A stretch of DNA of 15,089 nucleotides from Bacteroidota bacterium (GCA_947460795.1 CANHJA010000026.1:1-15089), one strand, 5' to 3'. Shown: positions 7,293-14,361, numbered from the stretch's first letter. Notes: generated by a model not told the origin, from the letters alone. A program made the numbers and translations.

Positions 7293-7306
7293 AAAATTAA
7301 AAAATA

Positions 7307-7717
7307 ATGTCAGAAACTACACCTAATAAATTAGTCAGTATGGCTAAACAAAAATGTCCGAATTGCAGAAAAGGACGCATGTTTACCAATAAGAGTATAT
7401 TTCCTTTAGGCAAAATGATGGATATGCCTGAACACTGTCCTCATTGCGGTCAAAAATATGAAATTGAAATTGGTTTTTGGTACGGTACTGGTTACGTGAG
7501 TTATGCCATCAGTGTAGGTTTATTTTTTACAACAGCAGTTTTATTTGCAATTTTTTATGGGTTTTCTTATAAAAACAATTCTATTTTTATATTTCTTGGA
7601 TTAGCGATTGGATTAATGGTTTTATTACAACCGTTTATTATGCGATATTCGAGAGTTATTTGGTTGAATGTTTTTGTGAAATACCAATCCAATGAAACAG
7701 TGAAAAGAGAACCATAG
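7307..7717 (+). CDS. DUF983 zinc-ribbon membrane protein
   Basis: This 136-aa protein has an N-terminal zinc-ribbon-like module (C17, C20, C44, C47; CPNC and CPHC) followed by two membrane segments (about 63-86 and 92-112). The GRMF and GFWYGTGYVSY segments are typical of DUF983 proteins. The function of the family is not established. The Cys module probably binds Zn2+ on the cytoplasmic face. The gene follows the ABC exporter by 60 bp in the same direction but has its own -7 box. The start is supported by that box and an A-rich leader. Confidence 0.88.
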   Translation: MSETTPNKLVSMAKQKCPNCRKGRMFTNKSIFPLGKMMDMPEHCPHCGQKYEIEIGFWYGTGYVSYAISVGLFFTTAVLFAIFYGFSYKNNSIFIFLGLAIGLMVLLQPFIMRYSRVIWLNVFVKYQSNETVKREP

Positions 7718-7849
7718 GTTGTCTTTGGAAATTTTCATTTCATTTTTTAATATTTTATAGTGTTCTTGGATTTTTTATAGAACGTATCTGAATTATGTAT
7801 TCGTAATTTAATAATTAATTGATATTTTGCACTTTCAAAATATATTAAA

Positions 7850-8299
7850 ATGAAATTTATATTCTCATTCGTATTAATTTTTTTATTTTCAGTTACTCTT
7901 AAAGCCCAAAAAGCAGATGATATTATTGGTAATTGGAAAAATGGGGAAGGCACAGGAATTATTCAAATATATAAAACGAAGACTGGCCATTATGCAGGAA
8001 AAATTATTTGGTTGAAAGAACCAATTGATCCTGAAACTGGCAAACCGAAGTTGGATAAGCGAAATCCTGATAAATCAAAACAATTAACTCCTACACTTGG
8101 GTTGGTGAATATTTGGGGATTTATATATGATGAAGATGATAAAATGTGGATAGACGGCACAATTTATGACCCTAAAACAGGGAAAGAATATTCTTGTAAG
8201 GCAGAAATGAAAAAAAATAATGTATTAGAAGTAAGAGGCTATATAGGAGTTTCTATTTTTGGAAGAACAGATACTTGGACTAGAATGGTTAAAAAGTAA
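7850..8299 (+). CDS. Secreted DUF2147 family protein
   Basis: This 149-aa protein has a signal peptide (hydrophobic 3-17, cleavage expected after LKA, so the mature protein begins near Q20). The mature part carries the DUF2147 pattern: IIGNWKNGEGTGIIQIY (25-41) at the start, the Y-x-G-K-I-x-W-L stretch (48-55), the acidic/Pro segment PIDPETGKPKLDKRNP, and a C-terminal GRTDTWTR. DUF2147 is a small periplasmic beta-barrel-like domain of unknown function. Its stop codon is one base from the stop of the convergent gene. A near-match to the -7 element (TATTTTG, 7823-7829, one base short) lies upstream. No partner gene is evident. Confidence 0.87.
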   Translation: MKFIFSFVLIFLFSVTLKAQKADDIIGNWKNGEGTGIIQIYKTKTGHYAGKIIWLKEPIDPETGKPKLDKRNPDKSKQLTPTLGLVNIWGFIYDEDDKMWIDGTIYDPKTGKEYSCKAEMKKNNVLEVRGYIGVSIFGRTDTWTRMVKK

Positions 8300-8300
8300 C

Positions 8301-9290
8301 CTAAGGACTAACAAAGTTTATCCCAATATTGAAGTAAGGGGCATTGCCGAAATTATTTTTTAAAACTTCATTTTTCTCTTGCCCGTCATATTTGTTTACT
8401 AAATTAAATCTGCCATTTATTCTGTATCCAGCTTGGGCACTCAGCCAAAAAAATCCTTTTAATCTTTTCTCAAATACGACTCTAGGTTTTATTTCACCGC
8501 GTTGAAGAAATTGCTCGTTTTCAATTAAATCAAATTGCTGGCCTTCCAATTCATATCCGGCTAATAACATGGAGTTGGTTGAGAAATTATATCGAACATG
8601 AGCTCTAGCAGGAAACAAACACTCCATACCCCATTTGTCATCAAACGTTTTATTATATAAAAGAATAGGTACTATTAATGGCCTTCCAAGACGATAGGTT
8701 CTAGAAAGACCGACAGCTAACATACGATAATCGCCTTTTTTCCAACCATACATTACGCTTCCATAAACAGATAATCCAGATTTTGAATATGCCCAACTGT
8801 TGTCATTATCTATTGTTGAAACATCTAGGTTTGCTTGCGCTATAATAAAATGTTTTTCATTCAACGGTTTAAATACAGTTAGATTAAACGATTCAGTGCT
8901 CATGCTGTTACTATATATTTGATTCATAGACTTGTTCAAAGGGGTGAACTCGCTATGAATTTGAGACGACCAATAATTTAATCCGAAGTTTAATATTAAA
9001 TTGTTTTTACTATATGCTAAAAAACTAGTTGTTATTCTTAAACCACCCATAGAATTTATTGTATGAGAAGGATCAATAGAATTACTTGAAGAAAAGCTCA
9101 AGTTATGTTCATAGCCAATTCCATACATTTTTGTGGGAGTTTGATTTAATACTTTTTGGGTACAAAATTTTGTCACATTTGCCCCATCTTCAAATTGAGA
9201 AGGGTCGAAAACATCGTTGTTAGTCGTGTCTTGTGCAAAGGAAAGTGAGCTCCATAATATCAATGTCAATAGTAAAAAGAATGCCTTCAT
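8301..9290 (-). CDS. Exported outer-membrane beta-barrel-type protein (possibly DUF6268)
   Basis: This 329-aa protein has a clear signal peptide (MKAFFLLLTLILWSSLSFA, cleavage before Q20). The rest alternates hydrophobic and polar residues with many aromatics, and it ends in NIGINFVSP, consistent with amphipathic beta strands of an outer-membrane barrel. Strand-like stretches occur near 98-110, 135-160, 175-200, 230-250 and 275-300. The pattern reminds me of DUF6268 barrel proteins of Bacteroidota, but I cannot confirm this by eye. It starts 10 nt after the fabG stop in the same direction, so it is very likely translated from the fabG mRNA. Its stop is one base from the stop of the convergent DUF2147 gene. 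Function is unknown. Confidence 0.75.
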   Translation of the reverse strand: MKAFFLLLTLILWSSLSFAQDTTNNDVFDPSQFEDGANVTKFCTQKVLNQTPTKMYGIGYEHNLSFSSSNSIDPSHTINSMGGLRITTSFLAYSKNNLILNFGLNYWSSQIHSEFTPLNKSMNQIYSNSMSTESFNLTVFKPLNEKHFIIAQANLDVSTIDNDNSWAYSKSGLSVYGSVMYGWKKGDYRMLAVGLSRTYRLGRPLIVPILLYNKTFDDKWGMECLFPARAHVRYNFSTNSMLLAGYELEGQQFDLIENEQFLQRGEIKPRVVFEKRLKGFFWLSAQAGYRINGRFNLVNKYDGQEKNEVLKNNFGNAPYFNIGINFVSP

Positions 9291-9300
9291 GCTAAAAAAA

Positions 9301-10056
9301 TTAAATATTCAAGCCGCCACAAACACTAATGGTTTGACCAGTAATGTAATTCCCCATATCTGAAGCTAAAAACAAAGCACTGTTTGCAATGTCTTCTGCA
9401 CTTGCAAAGCGACCTAAAGGAATGCCTGCTTTGTATTTATCCGCTCCTTCACCGTTTTGTAAATAAGAAGTCATGTCTGTTTCTACGAATCCAGGTGCAA
9501 TGGCATTGCAGCGAATGTTTCGACTACCAATTTCTTTCGCTACCGATTTTGTAAAACCAATTACTCCCGCTTTACTTGCTGCATAACTGCTTTGCCCTGC
9601 ATTGCCCATTTCGCCAATCACCGAACTCATATTGATAATGCTACCAGATTTTGCTTTCATCATTGGGCGCATCACTTGTTTGGTCATATTAAAAACAGAT
9701 TTTAAGTTAATTTCCATAACATCATCCCATTGCTCTTCAGTCATGCGAAGCAATAAATTATCTTTAGAAATCCCCGCATTATTTACGCAAATATCTACCG
9801 TTCCAAAATCTTTGACAACCTCCGTAACCAAGGTTTCACAGTCGCTAAAGCTACCAGCATTGCTTTTATATGCATTGGCTTTAACGCCCATCGCAACGCA
9901 TTTTTCTACTAATAATTTACTTCTTTCAGCACTGCTGTCGCTGATGTAAGTAAATGCTACATGGCAACCCTGAGAAGCAAATTTCAATACAATGGCTTCG
10001 CCAATTCCTCTGCTACCTCCTGTGATGATAGCGACTTTATTTTCTAATAATTTCAC
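9301..10056 (-). CDS. fabG: 3-oxoacyl-[ACP] reductase, SDR family
   Basis: FabG reduces 3-ketoacyl-ACP with NADPH in the elongation cycle of fatty acid synthesis, in the cytoplasm. The 251-aa protein has the Rossmann motif TGGSRGIG (12-19), NNAG (92-95), active-site N117, S145, Y158 and K162 (YAASK), and the PGFVETDM loop (188-195). The S-Y spacing of 13 residues fits E. coli FabG. The start codon is GTG (10056-10054): an in-frame TAA lies five codons upstream and no ATG fits. Other SDR substrates are possible, but the motif set and length favour FabG. The outer-membrane-type gene follows 10 nt later, an unusual partner. tag lies 104 bp upstream in the same direction. Confidence 0.88.
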   Translation of the reverse strand: MKLLENKVAIITGGSRGIGEAIVLKFASQGCHVAFTYISDSSAERSKLLVEKCVAMGVKANAYKSNAGSFSDCETLVTEVVKDFGTVDICVNNAGISKDNLLLRMTEEQWDDVMEINLKSVFNMTKQVMRPMMKAKSGSIINMSSVIGEMGNAGQSSYAASKAGVIGFTKSVAKEIGSRNIRCNAIAPGFVETDMTSYLQNGEGADKYKAGIPLGRFASAEDIANSALFLASDMGNYITGQTISVCGGLNI

Positions 10057-10160
10057 TTGATATAATATTTAATTGTAAATGATGAATGTTTTTAAATTTC
10101 TTTGGTGTGCAAATTAATACTTCATTTTATTTAATAAAGCATTTTGATGATAAATGTTTA

Positions 10161-10724
10161 TTAATCAGTAAATCTAAAACAATCAACTAAATGGTCATTT
10201 ACTAATCCTGCAGCCTGCATGTATGCGTAAATAATTGTTGACCCTACAAATTTAAAACCTCGTTTATATAAATCTTTACTCAAAGCATCACTTTCAGTTG
10301 AGGTCGCTTTTATATCTTGATGCGTCTTGCATTTATTCACCATTGTTTTATTGTTTACAAATTGCCATACGTAAGTATCAAAGCTTCCAAATTCTTTTTG
10401 AATTAACATAAATGCTTTTGCATTCGTTACGGAAGCGTTTATTTTCAATCGATTTCGTATAATTCCAGCATTGAGCATTAGTTCTTCTATTTTCGCTTCC
10501 TCGTATTTAGCTATTTTTTTGTAATTAAAATTATCAAAAGCCTTCTTAAAATGCACTCTTTTGTGCAAAATTGTTCTCCAACTCAATCCTGCTTGAAAGG
10601 TATCCAACAATATAAATTCAAAATGTTTTGCATCATCATGAACGGGTTTGCCCCATTCTTCGTCATGATAGTGAATCATTAATTCATCATTTCCAGGCCA
10701 AAAGCATGTTTTTTTATTCTTCAT
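10161..10724 (-). CDS. tag: DNA-3-methyladenine glycosylase I
   Basis: Tag removes 3-methyladenine from alkylated DNA as the first step of base excision repair. The 187-aa protein aligns with E. coli Tag along its length. The zinc-snap ligands are all present: C7, H20, H178 and C182. The AGLSW motif (45-49) and the DALSK...KRGFKFVGSTI and LVNDHLVDC segments are conserved. The aligned position of E. coli Glu38, the base-contacting residue in LEGQQAGLSW, is D41 here (LLDTFQAGLSW). This is a conservative change that should keep function but could alter specificity. The start MKNKKTCFW puts C7 close to the N-terminus, as in E. coli (C4). It lies upstream of fabG and divergent from efp. Confidence 0.93.
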   Translation of the reverse strand: MKNKKTCFWPGNDELMIHYHDEEWGKPVHDDAKHFEFILLDTFQAGLSWRTILHKRVHFKKAFDNFNYKKIAKYEEAKIEELMLNAGIIRNRLKINASVTNAKAFMLIQKEFGSFDTYVWQFVNNKTMVNKCKTHQDIKATSTESDALSKDLYKRGFKFVGSTIIYAYMQAAGLVNDHLVDCFRFTD

Positions 10725-10850
10725 AGAAGTACAATTTAAAGACGTAAAAATAGTTGATTCTGATTGCCGCTGAATTTTTTAAGCAAAAAAACAAAAATGA
10801 AGAAGGGAATTAATATGTACTTCTATTAGACATTATTAATTAAATGTGTT

Positions 10851-10858
10851 TATATTTG
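10851..10858 (+). promoter_or_regulatory. -7 promoter element of efp
   Basis: TATATTTG matches TAnnTTTG exactly. It ends 30 nt upstream of the ATG at 10889. It lies inside a possible in-frame N-terminal extension that would begin at 10844, which argues that translation starts at 10889. Confidence 0.5.
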
Positions 10859-10888
10859 CCAGTTAAATCAATAAAAAAAGTATTTAGT

Positions 10889-11455
10889 ATGGCAACAACA
10901 GCAGATATGCGTTCAGGCTTAATTATCAAATTAGATAATAGTTTATATTCAGTAGTAGAATTTGGGCAAAATAAAACAGCACGTTCCGCTGCAAAAGTTT
11001 GGGCAAAATTAAAAGGTGTCGACAACGCAAGAACGATAGAACACACTTGGAATAGTGGAGAAACAATCAGTGTTGTACGAGTTGAGAAAAAAATATATCA
11101 ATATCTTTATAAAGATGAAACTGGATATAGTTTTATGGATAATGAAACCTTTGAGCAAATTACTGTTGCGGAAAATTTAGTAAATGCACCTCAATTTTTA
11201 AAAGATGGGCAAGAAGTTACAGTATTTACCAATGGCGAAACAGATATGCCAATAAGCGTAGAATTACCTGATAAAATTGAGGTTTTAGTTACTTACAGTG
11301 AGCCAGGTATGAAAGGTGACACTGCTACAAAAACACTAAAACCAGCTACTATTGAAACCGGTGCTACAGTAAATGTTCCTTTGTTTGTAAATGAAGGAGA
11401 AACAATTCGTATTAGCACTAAAACGGGTGATTACGTAGAAAGAGTTAAATCGTAA
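10889..11455 (+). CDS. efp: Elongation factor P with arginine at the tip position
   Basis: EF-P binds between the P and E sites of stalled ribosomes and promotes peptide bonds at polyproline. The 188-aa protein has three beta-barrel domains. The C-terminal signature is intact: EPGMKGDTATKTLKPA near residues 142-157 and the closing TKTGDYVERVK. In domain I the tip loop reads KTARSAAKVWAKLK (29-42). Aligned with the lysine-type KPGKG loop, R32 sits where E. coli has modified K34. The loop is closer to the arginine type (P. aeruginosa R32, rhamnosylated by EarP) and to EfpL/YeiP (TARGAA). The start is set at 10889, not the upstream in-frame ATG at 10844, because MATTADMRSGL matches family N-termini and the -7 box lies between. 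It is followed by accB after 46 bp. No EarP- or EpmA-like gene is in the window. Confidence 0.95.
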   Translation: MATTADMRSGLIIKLDNSLYSVVEFGQNKTARSAAKVWAKLKGVDNARTIEHTWNSGETISVVRVEKKIYQYLYKDETGYSFMDNETFEQITVAENLVNAPQFLKDGQEVTVFTNGETDMPISVELPDKIEVLVTYSEPGMKGDTATKTLKPATIETGATVNVPLFVNEGETIRISTKTGDYVERVKS

Positions 11456-11501
11456 TTAATCATTAATAATCATTTAAATTTATTCATTTAAATATAAAAT
11501 C

Positions 11502-12149
11502 ATGGCAAAAGCAAAAAAAGTGGCCCCTAAAAAAGTACCAACAAAATCGACTTTAAAAGTAGCGTCGAAACCTGTGCCGACAAAAACAATTTCTAAAGCG
11601 CCTTCAAAAAAACCTGTTGCTCCTAAAAAACCTGTTGCCGTTTCAACTATTTCTAAAAACGCACCGAATGCAATTTTTAATATTGAAGAAATCAATAACT
11701 TAATTAATGCAGTGAATCATTCCAATGTGAATGAATTAAAATTAGAGAAAGGGGATTTTAAAATTACAATTCGTCAAGGAGGTACAGTGATCATGAATCA
11801 AGCTCCTCAAGCTATTCAGCAAGCAGTAGCGCCTATACAAAATGCACCAGCTCCTGTAGCTGCTGCTCCTGCACCAGCGCCTACGCCAGTGGCAGACACC
11901 ACACCGGATAATTTAATTACTATCAAATCTCCAATGATTGGTACTTTCTATCGTTCTTCTGGACCTGGAAAACCTGTTTTTGTGAATGTTGGTGACGACA
12001 TAAAAGAAGGACAAGTTTTATGTATCGTAGAAGCAATGAAGTTGTTTAACGAAATTGAAAGTGAAATAAGCGGTAAAATTGTAAAAGTATTGGTTGATGA
12101 TGCATCTCCTATTGAGTATGACCAACCTTTATTTTTGGTACAACCTTAA
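11502..12149 (+). CDS. accB: Biotin carboxyl carrier protein of acetyl-CoA carboxylase, with basic N-terminal tail
   Basis: AccB carries biotin for acetyl-CoA carboxylase, which makes malonyl-CoA. The 215-aa protein has three parts. Residues 1-56 are a Lys/Pro/Ala/Thr/Ser tail with repeats such as KKPVAP. Residues 57-93 are the usual AccB N-terminal module (FNIEEINNLINAVNHSNV, then ELKLEKGDFKITI). A Pro/Ala linker (101-136) precedes the biotinyl domain (138-215), with biotin site K180 in EAMKLFNEIE. Family members are usually about 155-165 aa and begin near residue 57 here, so the tail is extra. No Met or plausible start lies between residue 1 and M98, so the tail is probably translated. An 18-bp DNA repeat underlies KKPVAPKKPVAV (11607-11638). 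accC follows after 154 bp and efp precedes. Confidence 0.93.
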   Translation: MAKAKKVAPKKVPTKSTLKVASKPVPTKTISKAPSKKPVAPKKPVAVSTISKNAPNAIFNIEEINNLINAVNHSNVNELKLEKGDFKITIRQGGTVIMNQAPQAIQQAVAPIQNAPAPVAAAPAPAPTPVADTTPDNLITIKSPMIGTFYRSSGPGKPVFVNVGDDIKEGQVLCIVEAMKLFNEIESEISGKIVKVLVDDASPIEYDQPLFLVQP

Positions 12150-12214
12150 TTGAGCGATTTCATGATTTGATAAAGTCTCAAAAAGTACATTTTCAAATCT
12201 TGTAACAATTAAAA

Positions 12215-12297
12215 ATCAATTTGATCAATTTTCTAAATGATAAACTAAAAAAAGTTTCAATTAGTCTATTTATCAAATTTACCAAACATCAAATTTA
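12215..12297. repeat. Short repeats upstream of accC
   Basis: In the 154-bp accB-accC gap, ATCAATTT occurs at 12215-12222 and 12224-12231. ATCAAATTTA occurs at 12272-12281 and 12288-12297, 16 bp apart, with the second copy ending 6 nt before the accC ATG. The TTGATCAA palindrome lies at 12221-12228, and ATTTTCAAAT (12189-12198) matches the arm of the repeat near 5451. They could bind a regulator, but low complexity makes chance possible. Confidence 0.25.
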
Positions 12298-12303
12298 GAT
12301 AAA

Positions 12304-13641
12304 ATGTTTAAAAAAATATTAATAGCAAACAGAGGCGAAATCGCTTTACGAATAATAAGAACTTGTAAAGAAATGGGAATTCCTACAGTAGCTGTATATT
12401 CTACTGCTGATAAAGATAGTTTACATGTAAAATTTGCTGATGAAGCTGTTTGTATTGGTAAGCCTTCGAGCTCGGATTCTTATTTAAATATTCCTCATAT
12501 TATGGCTGCTGCAGAAATTACCAATGCAGATGCTATTCATCCTGGTTATGGCTTTTTAGCTGAAAATGCCAAATTTGCTGAAATTTGTGGTCAACATAAT
12601 ATTAAATTTATTGGGCCAACACCTGATATGATTAATAGAATGGGAGATAAAATAACTGCAAAAGAAACGATGATCAATGCAGGAGTTCCTGTGGTGCCGG
12701 GTAGTGAAGGTTTGTTAGAAGGAGTTGCTCATGCAAAAAAAGAGGCTAAAAAAATGGGTTATCCTGTCATTATCAAAGCAACTGCTGGTGGTGGTGGAAA
12801 AGGGATGCGCATTGTTTGGAAAGATAGCGAAATAGAAAAAGCGTTTGAAAATGCAAAAGCTGAAGCGGCTGTTTCATTTAAAAACGACGGACTTTACATG
12901 GAAAAATATGTGGAAGAACCTCGTCATATTGAAATACAAGTTGCTGGTGATCAATATGGAAAAGTTTGTCATTTGAGTGAGCGTGATTGCTCAATTCAGC
13001 GTCGCCATCAAAAATTAGTAGAAGAAAGTCCGTCGCCATTTATGACCGATGACTTGCGTCAACGAATGGGAGATGCAGCTATAAAAGCAGCCAGCGCAAT
13101 CAGCTATGAAGGGGTAGGTACGATTGAGTTTTTAGTAGACAAGCATCGTAATTTTTATTTTATGGAAATGAACACACGTATTCAAGTTGAACATTGTGTT
13201 ACCGAAGAAGTAATTAATTACGATTTAATTAAAGAGCAAATAAAAATAGCTGGTGGAGTTCCTATTTCAGGAAATAATTATGAGCCTAAAATGCATGCTA
13301 TAGAATGTCGTATTAACGCAGAAGATCCATACAACGACTTTAGACCATCACCAGGTAAAATAACTAATTTACATACACCTGGAGGACATGGTGTACGCAT
13401 TGATTCTCATATTTATGCCGGCTATACCATTCCGCCATATTATGATTCAATGATTGCAAAAATAATTGCCGTTGCTCAAACTCGTGAGGAAGCAATTGAT
13501 ACTATGAGCCGTGCATTGAGTGAATATGTAATTGAAGGAATTAAAACAACCATTCCATTTCATCAACAATTGATGCAAAATGAAGATTTTCGCAAAGGAA
13601 ATTTTACAACAAAATTCATGGAAACATTTGAATTGAAATAG
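12304..13641 (+). CDS. accC: Acetyl-CoA carboxylase biotin carboxylase subunit
   Basis: AccC carboxylates the biotin on AccB using ATP and bicarbonate, the first half-reaction of malonyl-CoA synthesis. The 445-aa protein matches E. coli AccC (449 aa) in length. The ATP-grasp residues align: K116, K158, the glycine-rich loop GGGGKG (162-167), H208, K237 in HQKLVEE, E275, E288, N290 and R292 in MEMNTRIQVEH, and R336. The N-terminal MFKKILIANRGEIALRIIRT is canonical, which supports the start. It follows accB in the order common in bacteria, but the 154-bp gap is longer than in a tight operon. No exact TAnnTTTG box is in the gap, so co-transcription from efp or accB remains likely. The carboxyltransferase genes (accA/accD) are not in the window. 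Confidence 0.96.
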   Translation: MFKKILIANRGEIALRIIRTCKEMGIPTVAVYSTADKDSLHVKFADEAVCIGKPSSSDSYLNIPHIMAAAEITNADAIHPGYGFLAENAKFAEICGQHNIKFIGPTPDMINRMGDKITAKETMINAGVPVVPGSEGLLEGVAHAKKEAKKMGYPVIIKATAGGGGKGMRIVWKDSEIEKAFENAKAEAAVSFKNDGLYMEKYVEEPRHIEIQVAGDQYGKVCHLSERDCSIQRRHQKLVEESPSPFMTDDLRQRMGDAAIKAASAISYEGVGTIEFLVDKHRNFYFMEMNTRIQVEHCVTEEVINYDLIKEQIKIAGGVPISGNNYEPKMHAIECRINAEDPYNDFRPSPGKITNLHTPGGHGVRIDSHIYAGYTIPPYYDSMIAKIIAVAQTREEAIDTMSRALSEYVIEGIKTTIPFHQQLMQNEDFRKGNFTTKFMETFELK

Positions 13642-13679
13642 AGTACAAACAAATTTTTAAAATCTAACTTAAAAAAAGT

Positions 13680-13693
13680 ACAATTTAAATTGT
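13680..13693. repeat. 14-bp palindrome upstream of the Cys-rich gene
   Basis: ACAATTTAAATTGT is a perfect palindrome about 40 bp upstream of the -7 box of the Cys-rich protein gene and 39 nt after the accC stop. A-rich runs follow, not T-runs, so it is a poor terminator. An operator is possible; the binding protein is unknown. Confidence 0.3.
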
Positions 13694-13732
13694 TAAAAAA
13701 TTAAAAATACTGTTTGATATTCAAAAATTAAG

Positions 13733-13740
13733 TAAATTTG
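13733..13740 (+). promoter_or_regulatory. -7 promoter element of the Cys-rich protein gene
   Basis: TAAATTTG matches TAnnTTTG exactly and ends 22 nt before the ATG at 13763. A TTTG at 13713-13716 lies upstream with 16 nt between, slightly short for the -33 spacing of Bacteroidota. Confidence 0.5.
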
Positions 13741-13762
13741 GTAAATACTAAAATATAAAAAA

Positions 13763-14053
13763 ATGAAAAAAATATTATTCGTCGCATTCGCATTATTCGC
13801 TACTACTACAATGTTTGCTGATAAAAAATGTTGTAAAGACAAAGCAAGCTGTAAAAAAACAGAAACTTGTGCTAAAAAAGAAGAAGGAAAAGCTTGTTGC
13901 AAAAAGGGTGATCATGCTGCAAAAGCAGATGCAGATAAAGCACCTGAAATGCATGCATGTTGCAAAAGAGCAGAAGCTGCTGGAAAGCCAGCTTGTTGCA
14001 AAAAAGACATGAAAGCAGACAGTGCGAAACCAACAGGAAATTCAACAAAATAA
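13763..14053 (+). CDS. Small exported Cys/Lys-rich protein with four CC-Lys/Arg repeats
   Basis: I do not recognise a named family. The 96-aa protein has a signal peptide (MKKILFVAFALFATTTMFA, cleavage before D20). The mature part is about 77 aa, with ten cysteines: pairs at 23-24, 45-46, 66-67 and 78-79, each followed by Lys or Arg (CCKD, CCKK, CCKR, CCKK), and singles at C30 and C36. His at 51 and 64 and many Lys and Ala complete it. The composition suggests soft-metal binding (Cu, Zn, Cd) or redox-active disulfides outside the cytoplasm, loosely like a secreted metallothionein; this is inference. It has its own -7 box and a strong terminator at 14069-14099, so it is monocistronic. Other frames overlapping it are shadows. 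Confidence 0.8.
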   Translation: MKKILFVAFALFATTTMFADKKCCKDKASCKKTETCAKKEEGKACCKKGDHAAKADADKAPEMHACCKRAEAAGKPACCKKDMKADSAKPTGNSTK

Positions 14054-14068
14054 TTTTCAAACAATAGT

Positions 14069-14099
14069 AAAAGAGTTCCAAATTGGAACTCTTTTTTTT
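14069..14099 (+). terminator. Rho-independent terminator after the Cys-rich gene
   Basis: A perfect stem AAGAGTTCC (14071-14079) / GGAACTCTT (14085-14093) with loop AAATT is followed by a run of T (14092-14099). It lies 16 nt after the stop codon. The A residues on the left side give weaker potential on the opposite strand. Confidence 0.9.
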
Positions 14100-14127
14100 A
14101 TTTAAAACATTTCATAAAAAATTTCTT

Positions 14128-14135
14128 TAAATTTG
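14128..14135 (+). promoter_or_regulatory. -7 promoter element of the small lipoprotein gene
   Basis: TAAATTTG matches TAnnTTTG exactly and ends 16 nt before the ATG at 14152. Confidence 0.4.
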
Positions 14136-14151
14136 TTTTTTAACTAGAAAT

Positions 14152-14361
14152 ATGCAAAACAATAAACTTGTATTATTAATTATAATTTTTGTGGGATTAT
14201 TATCTACATCTTGCAGAAAAGATTGGGTTTGTGAATGCCAAACCGCCAGCACAGTTGTTCCAATAGACATCATTAAAACGCAAAAAGAAGAGGCAAAAAT
14301 TGCTTGCGATAAATATAATTTTGGCATATATGCCCAAACAGGCGGTTGTAAATTAAAATAA
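14152..14361 (+). CDS. Small Cys-containing lipoprotein
   Basis: The 69-aa product has a hydrophobic N-terminus (residues 5-17) and a lipobox-like STSC ending at C21, so it is probably a lipoprotein anchored to a membrane by C21. The mature part has four more Cys (C27, C29, C52, C66) in a W-x-C-x-C ... A-C ... G-G-C pattern, which suggests two disulfides in the oxidising envelope. I do not recognise its family. It has its own -7 box, lies downstream of a strong terminator, and is therefore a separate unit. The overlapping minus-strand frame (14127-14327) has no promoter or family features and is taken as a shadow. Confidence 0.7.
   Translation: MQNNKLVLLIIIFVGLLSTSCRKDWVCECQTASTVVPIDIIKTQKEEAKIACDKYNFGIYAQTGGCKLK

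Noticed and set aside
9602..9949. 115-codon plus-strand frame opposite fabG
   Set aside because: Antisense to an intact, well-conserved gene; its hydrophobic composition comes from the complement of fabG codons.
10844..10888. In-frame upstream ATG giving EF-P a 15-residue N-terminal extension
   Set aside because: The extension does not resemble EF-P, the -7 box lies inside it, and MATTADMRSGL at 10889 matches family N-termini.
11480..11695. Minus-strand frame opposite the accB N-terminus
   Set aside because: It is the complement of the Lys/Pro/Ala repeat and looks low-complexity; it supports no family.
13815..14081. Overlapping frames on both strands across the Cys-rich gene
   Set aside because: They arise from Lys/Cys-rich codons read in other frames and have no promoter, signal or family features.
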